Shown here in pieces: positions 9,770-21,520 of a stretch of DNA of 64,000 bases. The notes beneath the pieces are model-generated. The model made no database searches. It was not told the origin of the DNA and worked only from the letters and a program-made list of their open reading frames with translations. Source of the DNA: Alentia gelatinosa (Eukaryota > Annelida > Polychaeta > Phyllodocida > Polynoidae). A program made the translations under genes and the position numbers. Location of the stretch: positions 43,503,950 through 43,567,949 of the forward strand of contig OX465579.1 of assembly GCA_950022655.1 (NCBI GenBank). Reading direction: 5' to 3'. Each line of letters opens with the position of its first letter. Within the stretch, counting starts at the first letter, position 1.

Positions 9770-10414
9770 CACAGCAACCCGGGAGGGAGTGAGAAGGCCA
9801 ACAAGAAAAAACACGCAACCGAGCAGGGCAAGCAGGAGAAAACCCACAACCCAGAATTTTCGCCAGCTCAGGAGAGTGTCCTTACGAAGATAGGTGCAAG
9901 ACCACCTAGGGTGCAGCCCCACTAGCCCCAGCGAGAGATGGAGCCCTCAGACCGGGGGCAAGGTCTGGTTGGATCCCCATGCAGAATGTGGACAGGGAGT
10001 TTATTCTGGAAGGGGTTTGGGAATAGTGCATTATAGTGAATACCAACACTGAAAATGCGAGGGCAGAACAGGTCAATCACAAATCCGCCCTGAACCCGAA
10101 AAACAAGCTGGCAGTCCAGAAACAGCTAATGACTGAGCTGGACAATGGTAGAGCGAGCTACAGGTGCAAAATAACTATTGCTGGGGTGACAAGGTCTCAT
10201 TGATTGAGGCCCTGACACTGGCCCCAAAAAGACAGCAACAACAACCATGACACAGCAACCCGGGAGGGAGTGAGAAGGCCAACAAGAAACAACATATAGT
10301 GAATACCAACACTGAAAATGCGAGGGCAGAACAGGCAAATCACAAATCCACCCTGGACCAGAAAAACAAGCTGGCAGTCCAGAAACAGCTAAAGGCAGAG
10401 TTGGACAATGGTAG
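9672..10414 (+). repeat. Interleaved segmental duplication inside the DIRS element
   Basis: Segment A (9672-9808) recurs as A' (10153-10289), offset 481 bp. Segment B (10032-10151) recurs as B' (10295-10414), offset 263 bp. The order is A, unique, B, A', B'. A encodes the end of gag and B the pol section just before the RT (Glu-Leu-Asp-Asn-Gly-Arg motif). Copies are highly similar, so the rearrangement is recent compared with the coding decay. Template switching or two-step unequal recombination would give this order. Confidence 0.85.
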
Positions 10415-10439
10415 GTATGTCATAGTGAGAGAAAAACCC

Positions 10440-10999
10440 ATTATCGATACCTAAGCCGGATGGAGGGGTCCGGGTCATTCACGATAGCAGAAGACCAGCC
10501 GGGAGCTCCCTGAACTCATATGCCATAAATGAATTGTTTAGGTACCACACCCTGGAGGAAGCAGCGGCCCCAATAAACCAGGGTGACTTCATAGCCAAGC
10601 TGGACCTTTTGAATGCCTACAGAAGTGTTAAAGTCCACTCACAGGATTTACCATTGGCCAGTCTCAAATGGGAATTTACAGCAGGGATTAAAACCTACCT
10701 CCTGGACAGTAGACTTATGTTTGAGGCATGACTCAGTGCCTTGATTTTCAACCGTCTAACACAGTGTGTCAGGAGGATTATGGCAATCCATGGACATTAC
10801 GGCATATATGCTTATCTTGATGATTTTTTAATCAGAGGAGAGAAACACCCTGAGCTTCCTCATGCAGGTCCTCCGTGAACTGGGCTTTAGCATAAATCAT
10901 AATAAGGTTGTAATGCCGACCACCCGCCTGACCTTTCTCAGAGTAGAGATTTACACTAACGACCATGTCATCAGGTTGCCTGGAGAGAAGGTCAACCAC
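10440..10999 (+). pseudogene. DIRS reverse transcriptase, broken
   Basis: One frame from about 10441 encodes Ile-Pro-Lys-Pro-Asp-Gly-Gly, a Lys-Leu-Asp-Leu-Leu-Asn-Ala-Tyr motif (first catalytic Asp) and, after an in-frame TGA at 10729-10731, the polymerase box YLDDF near 10810. Near 10850 the homology shifts to another frame and runs to about 10999, where the nested MITE starts. The YLDDF form and the Leu-Thr-Gln-x-Val-Arg-Arg block are typical of DIRS RTs. Confidence 0.8.
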
Positions 11000-11406
11000 T
11001 TAACCCTTTAAGGACAGGTGTCTGTGGCCAAGCTACCGCCTGGAGGACGGGTGCTGGTGGCACTTCATACTGCTAGTGGACGGGCACAGAGTTGTTAAAA
11101 CCCAAAATTCAATTGTTTAATCATGTGATATGATATATAATCTTAAATATTTTACTTCTTTTGAATAGAAATACTAATAATGGTATTATACATACATTCT
11201 GTGAAAATTTCATTAATGTCCCTTCATTATTTTTTTGTCAAAAACGATTTTGTTGATTTTAGAGAAATGATGCCTCAAAGCATCATTCGCCCTGGGCTGG
11301 ATGATGCCTCAAGGCATCATTCGCCCTGGGCTGGATGATGCCTCAAGGCATCATTCGCCCTGCCCTGGATGATGCCTCAAGGCATCATTCGCCCTTAAAG
11401 GGTTAA
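11000..11406. mobile_element. piggyBac-type MITE nested in the DIRS element (399 bp plus TTAA duplications)
   Basis: The sequence is flanked by TTAA at 11000-11003 and 11403-11406. The element itself (11004-11402) begins CCCTTTAAGG and ends CCTTAAAGGG, perfect 10-bp inverted ends. TTAA duplication with CCC...GGG termini is the hallmark of piggyBac transposition. It has no coding capacity. The DIRS pol frame stops at its left side and resumes at its right side, proving it inserted later. A truncated relative lies at 43273. Confidence 0.85.
11267..11402. repeat. Four 34-bp hairpin units inside the piggyBac-type MITE
   Basis: The unit ATGATGCCTCAAGGCATCAT plus a CGCCCTGGGCTGG spacer repeats four times, with small variants (one AAAGCATCAT, one GCCCTGCCC). 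Each unit folds into a 9-bp-arm hairpin with a two-base CA centre. The final unit runs directly into the right terminus. Confidence 0.9.
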
Positions 11407-12086
11407 GAGGCTGCGTCCAGGATGTGGTTAATAAAATGGCGGTATCCAAGAGGACCCTGGAATCATTAGTCTGCAAGCTCAGCTGGGCCTCCAGGCTCAG
11501 GGGCAGCAGATCCTTTGCAAAATGCCTAATAGACAGGATGGCGGCATTGGGAGCCCCCTCCCACCGCACTAGGGTGACTTCGTCTATGTGTGCTTACCTT
11601 AATTGGTGGTTAGATTTCTTGGCCGTGTTCAACGGCCTTGTCCCCCTTCTGGAAACGCAAATCTACAATGACCAATGGTTTCATGTTCAGTGGGAAGACT
11701 GCCCAGATGTGAAGAAGCTTCCCATAAACTATCTACAGGCTTTGGCCGTGGAACCGGCAGCCCGACTCTTCTGTCATCAGTGGAGAAACAAGCTGGTCAA
11801 TGTCTACTCAGATAACCAAGCAGTGGTGGCCATCATCAACAAGGGGTATGCCAAAAAAACCCAGGTGATGTCCAGCCTAAGAGCAATTTTCTGGTTATCA
11901 GCAACTTTTAACTTCAGGCTAAAAGCTCTCTTCTACCTGGGCCAGTACAATAAGCTGGCTGACTGGGCCAGCAGGATCAGCCTAGACAGAACGGCACCCC
12001 TCTGGGAAGCACTGAGGGAGTCAGCAATAGCAAGACATGGACATATGGGAGAGTCAATCTTTTTAGATCTAGTGCCTTTGTGCTGA
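11407..12086 (+). pseudogene. DIRS RT connection / RNase H domain
   Basis: The frame is open for about 225 codons after the MITE. It shows the DIRS-type RNase H pattern Val-Tyr-Ser-Asp-Asn-Gln-Ala, the Ser-x-Leu-Arg-x-Ile-Phe-Trp-Leu-Ser-Ala block and a late Asp in Leu-Ala-Asp-Trp-Ala-Ser-Arg. The first catalytic Asp region (normally a Thr-Asp-Ala-Ser type motif) is missing between the Leu-Trp-Trp and Ile-Asn-Tyr blocks, and the usual Glu after Ile-Asn-Tyr is not present. RNase H activity is therefore unlikely. Confidence 0.75.
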
Positions 12087-12435
12087 ACACTTAATGTTCA
12101 TATTCCTTGCACAGGAAATATTTTGTAGCCTTCTGTAATTTCTATGATCTAACACCAGTCCCAGCCACCACAGGAACCCTACTGCGCTATGTAGCCTACC
12201 TATCGACCAGGCTTAAATTCTTATCTATACAACAATATATCAATCTATTGAGATCAAGTGCCTTTGCTCTGAACACTAAACGTTCATATTCCTTGCACAG
12301 GAAATGTTTTATAGCCTTCTGTAATTTCGACAATCTAACACCAGTCCCAGCCACCACAGGAACCCTACTGCGTTATGTAGCCTACCTATCGACCAGGCTT
12401 AAATTCTCATCTATACGACAATATATCAATGTCAT
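12064..12435 (+). repeat. 186-bp tandem duplication at the recombinase N-terminus
   Basis: GTTCATATTCCTTGCACAGG at 12096 recurs at 12282, and similarity covers the whole 186-bp unit. 186 bp is 62 codons, so the second copy keeps the frame. The unit encodes the SAM-like/core-binding part of the recombinase. The first copy joins the end of the RNase H ORF out of frame. Confidence 0.9.
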
Positions 12436-13042
12436 ACCCCATCTACATAATGAGAGGGGTCTACCAGACCCCCTCAAAGACAACTATCCACTTCAACTCA
12501 CGCTAAGACTAAGAGTGACTCGTCAGGTACTGGGAGACGGGGTTTGCAGGAAAGAACCCATGACTCCCCTCCTGCTGCTATCTCTGCTCAACCAGCTGAA
12601 CTTGAACACCCCCAGTCACCCGGCCATTTGAACAGCAGCTCATCTAATGTTCTATGGCCTATTACGCAGGTCTAATGTGCTACCAGCAACACTGGAATCC
12701 TTTGACAGAGGCCGCAACCTAACAAGGAGGGATGTGGACGAGGGAGTGGACACCTCCCCCCTCGGCTCCCACAGCTTCGGGAGAGGGGGGCCCAACTACC
12801 TTTGGCAAACAGGAGTACCAGAAGGGCGAATACAGGATCCAGGAGATTGGGCCTCTAGTGCGTCAGCCTTGTACACCATCAGCAATGAGTGGGCACTGGG
12901 GGCACTCATGACCAAAATGGCAGACTCACTACACAGGGACTCATCCTTTCTGGTCGAACTACACCTACCTGGGGTCTGGGTTAGGAATATACCCAGTATA
13001 TTCACATATAAAGGCTCAGAGGCGCCACCCAGCGTCAGGTGA
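12107..13042 (+). pseudogene. DIRS tyrosine recombinase, decayed
   Basis: Two ORFs in the same frame (12107-12631 and 12647-13042) are separated by a TGA at 12629-12631. The first encodes the DNA-binding domain, partly duplicated. The second starts with the first catalytic Arg in Gly-Leu-Leu-Arg-Arg-Ser-Asn, then jumps from an Arg-Arg-Asp-Val motif to His-Ser-Phe-Gly-Arg-Gly-Gly, missing roughly 90 residues compared with intact relatives. The second catalytic Arg of the His-x-x-Arg box is Gly here. The Gly-Asp-Trp box and a following Tyr are still visible. Such recombinases insert the cDNA circle into host DNA; this one cannot be functional. Confidence 0.8.
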
Positions 13043-13120
13043 GGGAACCAAATTTTCCACACCTCAAATGTACAAGCCTCACCGACGCCACTCATACTCG
13101 TGTATGCCTCTAATAAAATG

Positions 13121-15950
13121 ATGATTGCTATGGCTTGTCAGAAGATCACCACCACTCACTTCCTACCATTTCAAACTATTCCGATTTTTTACGTTCAGCA
13201 GCAGATCACTGACCGTGAGCGCCTAGATTTGCCAACTTGGGGGAGAAAAATACAGATAAAGAAATCGTTAAGGGAAGAAACTTTCTAAAAAAACTTTATC
13301 AACCTGAAAGTAGCTTCGGCAGCACGCCAGTGTGATTGCTTGTTCCAGTTTTCTCAATACTCCTCTATGGAGTCTTTTTTCAATAACAAAACAAGTGTAG
13401 AAGAAAATAAAAACTTTTAACTTATCGTTTGGCACTAGACATTATTCAGCATCTCAGCTAACTTAACGAATACGCTTTACTTCAGTTTTTCAGTCCATCT
13501 TTGGTCTAGGGGTTTTGTCTTACATTTCAGTAAACTTGTATGTGGGCAAGTAGGCCTACAACTCGACTGTTGTCCATTTCGGTTTGGTGTAGGCTTTATT
13601 AGAATAATCTTGTTTACAACGTTTCGGCTTCTTAGTGGCCTTTTTTCTTTTCAATAGTTCATTTGGGCTGGTGCGTATTGTCTTGCTTACATTGTAACCT
13701 ACTGTAACAATCTTTGTCCTTTTTTACTTCATGCTGGTCAGTGCTTCAAACCGTCCCTTTACCATAGAATAATACAAATCCTCATAATCATATACCCATA
13801 TGGTTTTACACATCTAGATCTCGAACTCCCATCTAAGTACATCACTATTCACCTGAGAGATGGAAATTAACTTAGAAAACAGTTTCCCATTCTAGACTGC
13901 ACGCTGGCTGAGTTTCACACCATTATTCGTTTTAGTTTAGACTGGATAAGTTACACATGCCACAGATGACACAGCTTTATCTGGATCTCATTGAGTGTTA
14001 GATACTCGAAAAACGGATTCAGTGTCACAAACAATCACGTCTAATTTGACTGAGCTGACAGGTAAATGTGCCCACCATAAAACTTGCTATTATCATTCTT
14101 TTTTAATTCATGTTTAAAAAACTTGTGATGGAACTGATCTACTCACATTGACTCGCATCTTTGATTTGATCCGCTCAACACCTTCGCTTTGAAAGCAGGT
14201 AAGCTACTCATTCGTTTACCAGTTTACCAAGTTACACTGCGGGACCCGCTAGACTTTCATAAATAATGTTCTAGACTTTCAAAAAGCTCTCAGGCCGCCA
14301 ACATGAATGTCTCTTGGCTTCCACTGGAAGTTTGACAGCACCACGCATTAACTCAAACCTTACAAGTCACTGACACTGTCACTCGATGAGGGCCATGACT
14401 ACGGTCAGGGTTTCAACAAGGGAGGCAAAGGTGTCTAAAGTTACAGTCCCATGAACATGCTTTGGCCCATCATCTCCCTACTTGCTATTTGTGGGCGAGC
14501 AACCCAAGAAGTCAGGCAATAATTGGTGCTAATTAGTTTAGCCCGCCGCGGGTCGGAAGGCCGACTGACAACGCACTGTGTAGGATTGAACCCACGTCAA
14601 CGGCACCTCCACCTGGTGGCGTTTTAGGGAAGCCTCGCGGCGAGGGCGCTGCTGGGGCGCCGGAATCAGGAAACCTATAGGGGATGCTGGGGGCAGGATG
14701 GCAGGCGGGCAGACGGGGTGCTAAATATGCCTTGGCGAGACATTAACCAGTCATCTCCACTTCCCACCAACACCAATCCGCGTTGTTTACGCTCCATGCT
14801 CACACGCCCAGAGAAGATTGTGATTAATGGTCTTGATATCGCCCACCTCTCCCTCACAGGTGACCAACATATGGGAATTCGTCGTTCACCTTGGCAGCCC
14901 CAACGGGAACTCTCATGTCCCAACCTGTCTGCCATTGACCCCTCTGGCATTGATTGATCTCTTTTAGAGGTCCGTTCTTTACCAGGAAATAACCATCACG
15001 ATGACCTTCAAAAGAATTGATTGCATTTGTCCTGTCTCACGAAGTATATCATTTATCTGAGGGTATATTCCAATGGACACCTCAGTCTTTATGCAAAACA
15101 TATTGGTCTACTTGAATGCTACATGTTTTAACACGCAGTGGAGCCAGAGCCATATGAAGGAAGAGTGGACCCATACCCGCAACTTTAGAGAGTCTAACCC
15201 CTTTTCACTTTTTGGCTTCTGGGTCCGTATGGCTAACTAGAAAAAAAATCCACATTCTCAGACCTTTATTATTGTAATAGATTTAACGCGTGGAGTTTCA
15301 ATATTATGGGAATGTAGAGGTGTTGGCAAGAATAATTTAGAAAAAAGTTTCATGTTCTCATCAGATATATAAGATCGTTATCCTATTGGGATTCAGGTAA
15401 ATGGTCGACGTATATACCCCCTGTCCTAACCTTACGAACTAATTTGTCTTGAACGGTGTGTGTGTATTCAAGAAGCAAATTTGTTTTCGAAATCCCGCTC
15501 GTATCTACCACATTCCCAGAGTGAAGGTAGATGAAACGCATGATATAGTACTTTACCTATAAAAAGCCAATTTATACCTGTGGTCAATAGTATTAATAAT
15601 GTAATCGGACAACGATATGACACGGCTATGACAAAGTCTTTTGCAAAATCATAAAACTGTATACAGGCTCGAATGAACATGTAAGTTAGATTAGTCCATA
15701 CTTTTTTCTGTATACTTGGATATTGACATAATTATTTTGCATGTTTATGAACTATTAAGTAATGTTGACATAATTACAACAATAGTTTGGTTTGTAATCT
15801 CAAGATTTGGGAGCTGCGACTTGTGTACAGTACAACCAACGAGTATAGCGTCTCAAGGTGTTATTGGTTTATGAAGAGTACCCTTTTGATGGCGATAATG
15901 CGCCAGCCTAAGCCTTATCCCACTCATACCTCATCTACACGTGATTAGGA
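13121..15950. other. Intergenic, no gene recognised
   Basis: AT-rich DNA with a GC-richer patch at 14530-14700. That patch contains, on the minus strand, GGTTCAATCCT (14582-14592), which resembles a pol III B box, and a CTCF-like CCACCTGGTGGCG near 14610. No A box or cloverleaf was found. The two overlapping 79-91-codon ORFs near 14.7-14.95 kb match nothing I know. Confidence 0.5.
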
Positions 15951-16920
15951 AGGCATTCACACGCTTCGTTATTAATCACCTGCTTCTTGCATAAATCCAA
16001 ATAGCCGTGTCTGTTGACATTTAATCTCTAATAATCAAGGCAGTTTAATCTAGGTGATTAGGGACCGATTATGTTGTTGATGATGCGTATCCCAAGGCCT
16101 GCCTAGTGGAGAAGATAACCGCTGTTATCGGTGTCTTTGAAGCCCTGATAACCCTGTGGCCTAATTAACTGTGTATTATGCAAGGCCCAGGCAGGAGATA
16201 CTGGGTATGTAAGCTATCCGATAGTGGTCGCACGATATGTGTACTATCTCCGAGAAGCCGGGGCCACTCAAAGCTAGCTGTGTTTATACCAAGCTGGAAG
16301 GGGGTGATAGCCTCATCACCGACGCTATTTTGAAAAACAAAGATGACTAGTGCGGAATTTGCATCATTTGAAGCACCCTGTACCTCCTCCAACCACCACC
16401 AGTATCCTAGCCTCCTTTCATCCACAGTCCAATCAGTCCCTATAGCTAATTAACACGTCGATGTCTAATTCATTTCCTGGACACTTGGAAATTTGCACAT
16501 ATTTTGGTTTTGAAAATGTGTGCTTGTGTTCTATTTCACCAACTGGTAATTGTAGCTTTTCACAGAAGCACATAGCTTTAAAATACCGAAACTCCATAAA
16601 ACCTAGAAAAACTCATTTGTTTTGAAAAGAACATATGTACATTTACTTATAAGATGGGGCTTCACTCAACCCGCCAACCTCCGAAACCCTTCCCCTAACA
16701 ACGGGAGGATTGCTAATTAGTTTATCGGTAATCAGGAGATTAGTGGCACATAATCTGGTTTATCTTGAGGATACAGAGCGGCCGGGTGGGGGTGGGGCCA
16801 CGGCTCGGTTAATCCATTCGTGGAAGGTCAATGGCGGCACCTGGCTGACAGAGATGAAAGCAGAGTGTGTGATTAACCGGACGCTGATTAATAAGTTAAG
16901 CTTTTGCGGGTAGGAGAGAA
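15951..16920. promoter_or_regulatory. Candidate regulatory block rich in homeodomain and GATA cores
   Basis: Between 15951 and 16170, and again between 16700 and 16900, ATTA/TAAT cores (including GATTA, TAATTA and TAATCC-like forms) and GATAACC / GGTTATC-type GATA sites are dense compared with surrounding sequence. No ORF or repeat explains the block. Developmental enhancers look like this, but AT-rich chance occurrence is a real alternative. Confidence 0.25.
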
Positions 16921-19781
16921 CAGAGAACACTACCTCATCACACACAGAGCCATTTCACATAGAGCAGGGTTAACTTACTTGTGTGTTATTCTCATTAAAG
17001 CGGTGCAGATAACTCATGGGTTTCACCGTGTTAAAGCTCTCATTGGAAGGCCATTTAGAAGTAAACTGAGTAAAGGGAATACATGTATCTATAGTCCACT
17101 GTCTAAGCTGTTTTCTTGTTCGAGGTTGGCAGAAATCATCAAATTTTAGCCTCAAAGTCAACTATCATAACATAGGAATAACATAGCTTACCCAAACATC
17201 ATGGCCGATATATAGTACAAATGTATACGTTTCATTGGTAAGAATAGGCCTATAAGACACCATCACATGTAATCTACTTATTCAAAATGCTTTAGAACTT
17301 GAATAACAATTAATACTGACAGTATCGTGAATATTTGTATGTGAAATATACCATTCTGATATACCTTCGTGTTTGGTAACATCACTCGATACCTATCAGA
17401 GTATCTGACCTATGTATTACTCATCACATAGATCTAATTTTCGGTCTAGACCTGACGGCCCTGGAAAGGCAATAATCGGATACTGAATGAGAATAATGTC
17501 GATGTATATGTAAATATTATGATTGTAAATACCGTACAGAAATATGTCAATCTGGAAATAACGTGAACAAAGGAAAACTACCAATTCCTTTACAATTTAA
17601 TCACAAATCACAGGAGCGCTTCGGAATGTCCTCCCCTCCCCCAGGATTAGATATGGTAAGCTATGGCAGGTTCGGCGGGGCCTGGACCGGGGGCATCGCA
17701 TCTCAGCTTTAGTCCACATTACCAGTGAGCCAAGAAGACACGCACGTTTTCGTTTCACTCACATAAACCCAGCCGCGGGCTTGTAATACATACTATCGTC
17801 AGCACCACGACCTGAGCTTAAGCCTGTGCTCTACGACAACTCCCATTTTAATGAGAAAACACCCCGACTTCTCTCCCATTGTCAGTGACTAAAAAGCGGC
17901 AGTGACCAGCAAGCACAGACTCCCATTGTGACCGTTTTTTTCTGTCGCCGGCAAAACATCACTTTTGTGGTTACTCGATAAACAGGGCGAGGGGCTGGGG
18001 TATAGGACAAGCACAAAAGCTACAGCCGCCGGCCATGGCCACGGTCAGTGCGCACAGCCATGGATATGTTTATTTCGATTATTTCATCTCCATTTCATCT
18101 CGGGGCGTGCGTGTAGGGGTGGTCCTGTCCTGAGGTGTGAACGCAGTGTGGTGGTATGGGGAGGGGGTAAAGACTGAATATATACATGTGCGTGTGTGTA
18201 TGTGTGCTGGTGTGGGCGCACACTCACTCACATTGTGGGTCAAGAGGAGGCTAAAGTGTTTAAAATTCATATCAGCGTTTTATTGACTCCTATGTTATCA
18301 CAACGGGTCCTTTCTCGTCAATTAAAGAATAATAGGTGAAATTTAAGAAGAAACGGGAGAAATTTAAAGATCTCAGTTTGGAGGAGATAAGTTAAATTTA
18401 GTAAAACTCTATTTAGAGTTCAGATATATAGATTTTTAGATACTCACCAGTTAAATGCATGAGGGATAATGAAAAGAAATATCTACCATTACATTGGAAA
18501 TGTTAAGGTGGCGAGATATTCCATATGAATAATCACAGTTTGAAAAATAGACAAATTTAAGTATGGTAAGAAGTGCATTGCGACTGCACGTAACCCCCTG
18601 GTACTTTGACGAATTAATCGTCCTTATTTTCCCGTTTTAAGCCTCTAGTTGTTATTGACAGTCACTGATAGTATATAGTGTTTGATGTACCGTACTGGGA
18701 AGTTTTTCACATGTGATTTGTGTAATCATAAAGTTCGGCCTTTATAAATAGGAAAAGATACGTACAAATGTATAACAGAAATCCAGTCACTCTCCTGATA
18801 AAAAAAATAATGACATGTATCGCCTTTATGTCGAATGTTGTCTGTATCTGATATTATATTCGATGAGGATATTTGTGAGCGAGGAAGTTGAAAGGACTCC
18901 ATATGTCACCATGTAGGCTACACGTCGTTTATTTATGTCTTAGATGACTACCTAAAGCGTGCATGTTTGTCTCTCCGACCCTCAAGCTCCGTTTGTCGTC
19001 AATTCGGCCGCAAATAACGCTCTATGCCGGGACTGCGTGATGGGGACCTGAAATTAGCCAAATCTGAACAAAACCCACCCTCGAGGAGGAGGAGCGTGGT
19101 AAGTAGAGAGGGGTCAGGGAGGGTGAGAAAAAAAGAGGCTCGGGGAGTATAGTGTGAATCGCGTATCAGTCAGGAGTAACTATAGTGGGAATGGCCTCAG
19201 CTCGGATTCCAAGATCTTAACATATGTACGTATAAATGACTGCAGTAAGATTTATGATTTGGAGGTATGTTGGATCAAGGGGAATAAGGACAGGACTAGA
19301 CATGTACATATATTTGAGAGTGTGCTCATGTGAGTGAATGAGAGAAGTTAGGCTTAGAGACAAGTTGCATGTGGGACAATGAGGGCAGGACTATGTAAAA
19401 GTGTGCTGCATATATGATATCAAGGGCTCTATTTTTAGGTTAGGATGGCAGGAAGGTCTCAAGACGGTCTCATCAAGTTGTCCATTGCATTTAAGTTGAC
19501 AAGAGACATATTTGGAGTCTGGTGGGTTACAAGGGCCTAGTGGGGTTATATGAAATTGTTGGTTTGAGATGTACAATTAGATCAAAAGATTAGGAGAGGT
19601 TTGCGTACAGCAGAAATTCGCTAGTACGATTACCTGGGTGTTTTCTTCTTAACAGGTCGCATCATTGAGCTGCTTAGTGAGGCTTATTCAAACTGAAGAA
19701 TGATGATAGACTTTAAGGGCAGATTGCTGTTTTAGAAGGTTGGTATCCTGGATATTCCAAACAAAGAAATAGGTGTATCAA
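16921..19781. other. Intergenic, no gene recognised
   Basis: Low-complexity interruptions only (TG-rich 18180-18240). Short ORFs up to 70 codons show no protein-like composition. Confidence 0.55.
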
Positions 19782-19797
19782 CCCCCCCCCCCCCCCC
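19782..19797 (+). repeat. C16 homopolymer
   Basis: Sixteen consecutive C bases. Likely length-variable and prone to sequencing error. Confidence 0.95.
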
Positions 19798-20039
19798 ATA
19801 CCTAGCAAAACCTTGAAATTTGGAACCCTATTTCCTCATTTCCCCCACTATGTATATACTTCATGGATATCAGCATAAATTGAACAGAGCCTGTCCTGGC
19901 TGACTAAATTGATAAAAAGAACTTCCCCCCACCCTGCCTAGGTTTTAGGTCAATGTAACCAGAAACACAACTATTTTTTCGGGGACCTAATCGAGAGTTT
20001 CCTAACTAATCAAGTTGAGTGTATGGAGGTATGGCATTT

Positions 20040-20424
20040 TGATGAGTATTTGGGGACGTATCTAGAGCAAAGGGTTGAAGGGTAAGAAGACATAGGAAGG
20101 ATTAGCATGATGGGAGGGATGAATGCAGTGAATGAGGGAGGGATGCAGAAACAAAAGTGGAAGGAGATAGGGAGGGACCTCAAGGAGAGGGAGGGGTGCA
20201 GAAAGAGAGGGATGAGTGCAAGGAGACCGGCAGGAATACAGAGAGACAGGAAGCGAAGCTAGAAAGGAGGAAGGGATGTATGGAGAGAGATTGGGAGGGA
20301 TCCAGGGAGTGATGGGTGGAGAGAGAGACAGAGAGACAGAGAGACAGAGAGAGACAGAGAGAGACAGAGAGAGAAAGAGACATAGAGAGAGAGACAGAGA
20401 GAGAGGGAGAGGGAGAGAGGAGTG

Positions 20425-20504
<80 letters not shown>

Positions 20505-20520
20505 CAGACAGAGAGAGGCT
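20040..20520 (+). repeat. Polypurine tract with GAGACA and (GACA)n microsatellites
   Basis: The plus strand is strongly purine-biased for about 480 bp. It grades from GGGA/GGAA-rich sequence (20040-20310) through (GAGACA)n (20311-20424) into (GACA)n from 20425 to about 20510. Ser/Leu- and Arg/Asp-repeat ORFs in every frame here are translations of the repeat and not genes. Long purine tracts can form triplex DNA and mark length polymorphism. Confidence 0.95.
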
Positions 20521-21520
20521 GAGACCTGGGAGAGTGGTGCCCGGCTGCAGGTCGGCAGCATCATGCCCCTCGCTGCCCGCCAGGAAATCGCCGCCGGCCG
20601 CAAACAGATTGGACGACTCGTCAGACCTCAGAAAATATTTACCCACGGTGAGGGTGCGACGGCAAATTGTTTGAGCGCGCTTGTTACTTTTCAGTTGAAC
20701 GATCGCAAAATGTTATGGATAGAGTGGCGACGCGACGCGCGACAAAAGGCGAATGGAGGCGACAATAACTGGGCGTGAAAGCGACGTGTGACGAGCAGCA
20801 TGTTTGGACATGGCTCCAATAAAGCGGCTACACCCTGAGGGTGGGTTGGAGGGGTGGCGCGGGATGAGATCATGCAGGACGATTATAAGGGGAGTGGTGT
20901 GAGGAAAATTCGAAGATATGGTTAACGTGAAAGTAATTATTCATCATAGGATTTGTAGCTGTTTGTATATTGTGTTAAATTGGTTATTCAGCAAGTAATT
21001 CTAGACACTGCCCTCAGACAGTACATAATTGTATTGGCGAGTCAAGCGGCAGTGATGTTACCCGGATCTATGACTGGCCGTGTCGATATCTGCTGTTAAT
21101 TTTGCATGGCGCACTCGAGTCAGCTTAGATTATTCTAGGCTGAAGGACAGGGGTGGCAGCTACTTATTAAAATTGTACGACCCAAGATTACTCACTCTCT
21201 TTTCTTATGTATTCACTATATTTTGGTCAATAACTTGAAATGATAAAAAATACGTCGTCATATGTTGGTAAATTTGGCAGGAAATATCTACATCGACCAA
21301 TCACTGGATGGGGCAAGTTTGTAATTGGTAGCCTAATTTTTGCTATGTCACTTCCGGTAAGGTCAGTGTAGCACCTCGTATGGAGGCGGTAAACATATTG
21401 TCAGAGGTATATAATGACATGAAATGCATACATGCTAAAGTGTCTATATATTAATGTTCATCAGTTGATAATGATATCAATAACAATAAACGACTGTTTC
21501 TGGGACCTGGACCCATTCAA
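20521..21520. other. Intergenic, no gene recognised
   Basis: A moderately GC-rich 300 bp follows the microsatellite (20521-20800, several CGACGCG-type motifs), then AT-rich DNA. No convincing ORF. Confidence 0.5.

Larger units (their letters stand above)
8880..13120 (+). mobile_element. Decayed DIRS-order (tyrosine recombinase) retrotransposon
   Basis: On one strand come a SAM-like gag ORF, a second gag section with the motif Asp-Tyr-Leu-Phe-Tyr-Thr-Gly-Tyr, a reverse transcriptase with YLDDF, an RNase H with Ser-Asp-Asn, and a tyrosine recombinase with GLLRRSN and HSF/GDW boxes. RT plus tyrosine recombinase without an integrase defines DIRS-like elements. The copy has several frame changes and stops, segment duplications at 9.7-10.4 kb and 12.06-12.44 kb, a deletion in the recombinase and a nested MITE at 11004-11402. 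Terminal repeats and the internal complementary region were not found, so ends are estimates from coding limits and an AATAAA near 13112. Confidence 0.85.

Noticed and set aside
11267..11402. Four evenly spaced palindromic units, CRISPR-like at first sight
   Set aside because: Spacers are nearly identical, units lie inside a TTAA-flanked MITE, and the genome is eukaryotic.
13313..13325. GCTTCGGCAGCAC, identical to part of the U6 snRNA 5' stem
   Set aside because: Only 13 bases match; the following bases do not continue U6, and no U6 promoter or terminal T run was found.
14521..14700. B-box-like GGTTCAATCCT on the minus strand, possible tRNA or SINE
   Set aside because: No A box at suitable spacing and no cloverleaf; one box alone is not enough.
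20062..20674. Overlapping 150-190-codon ORFs (Ser/Leu-, Cys/Val-, Arg/Glu- and Thr/Asp-rich)
   Set aside because: They are translations of the GA/GACA microsatellite; every frame is open because the repeat lacks stop codons.
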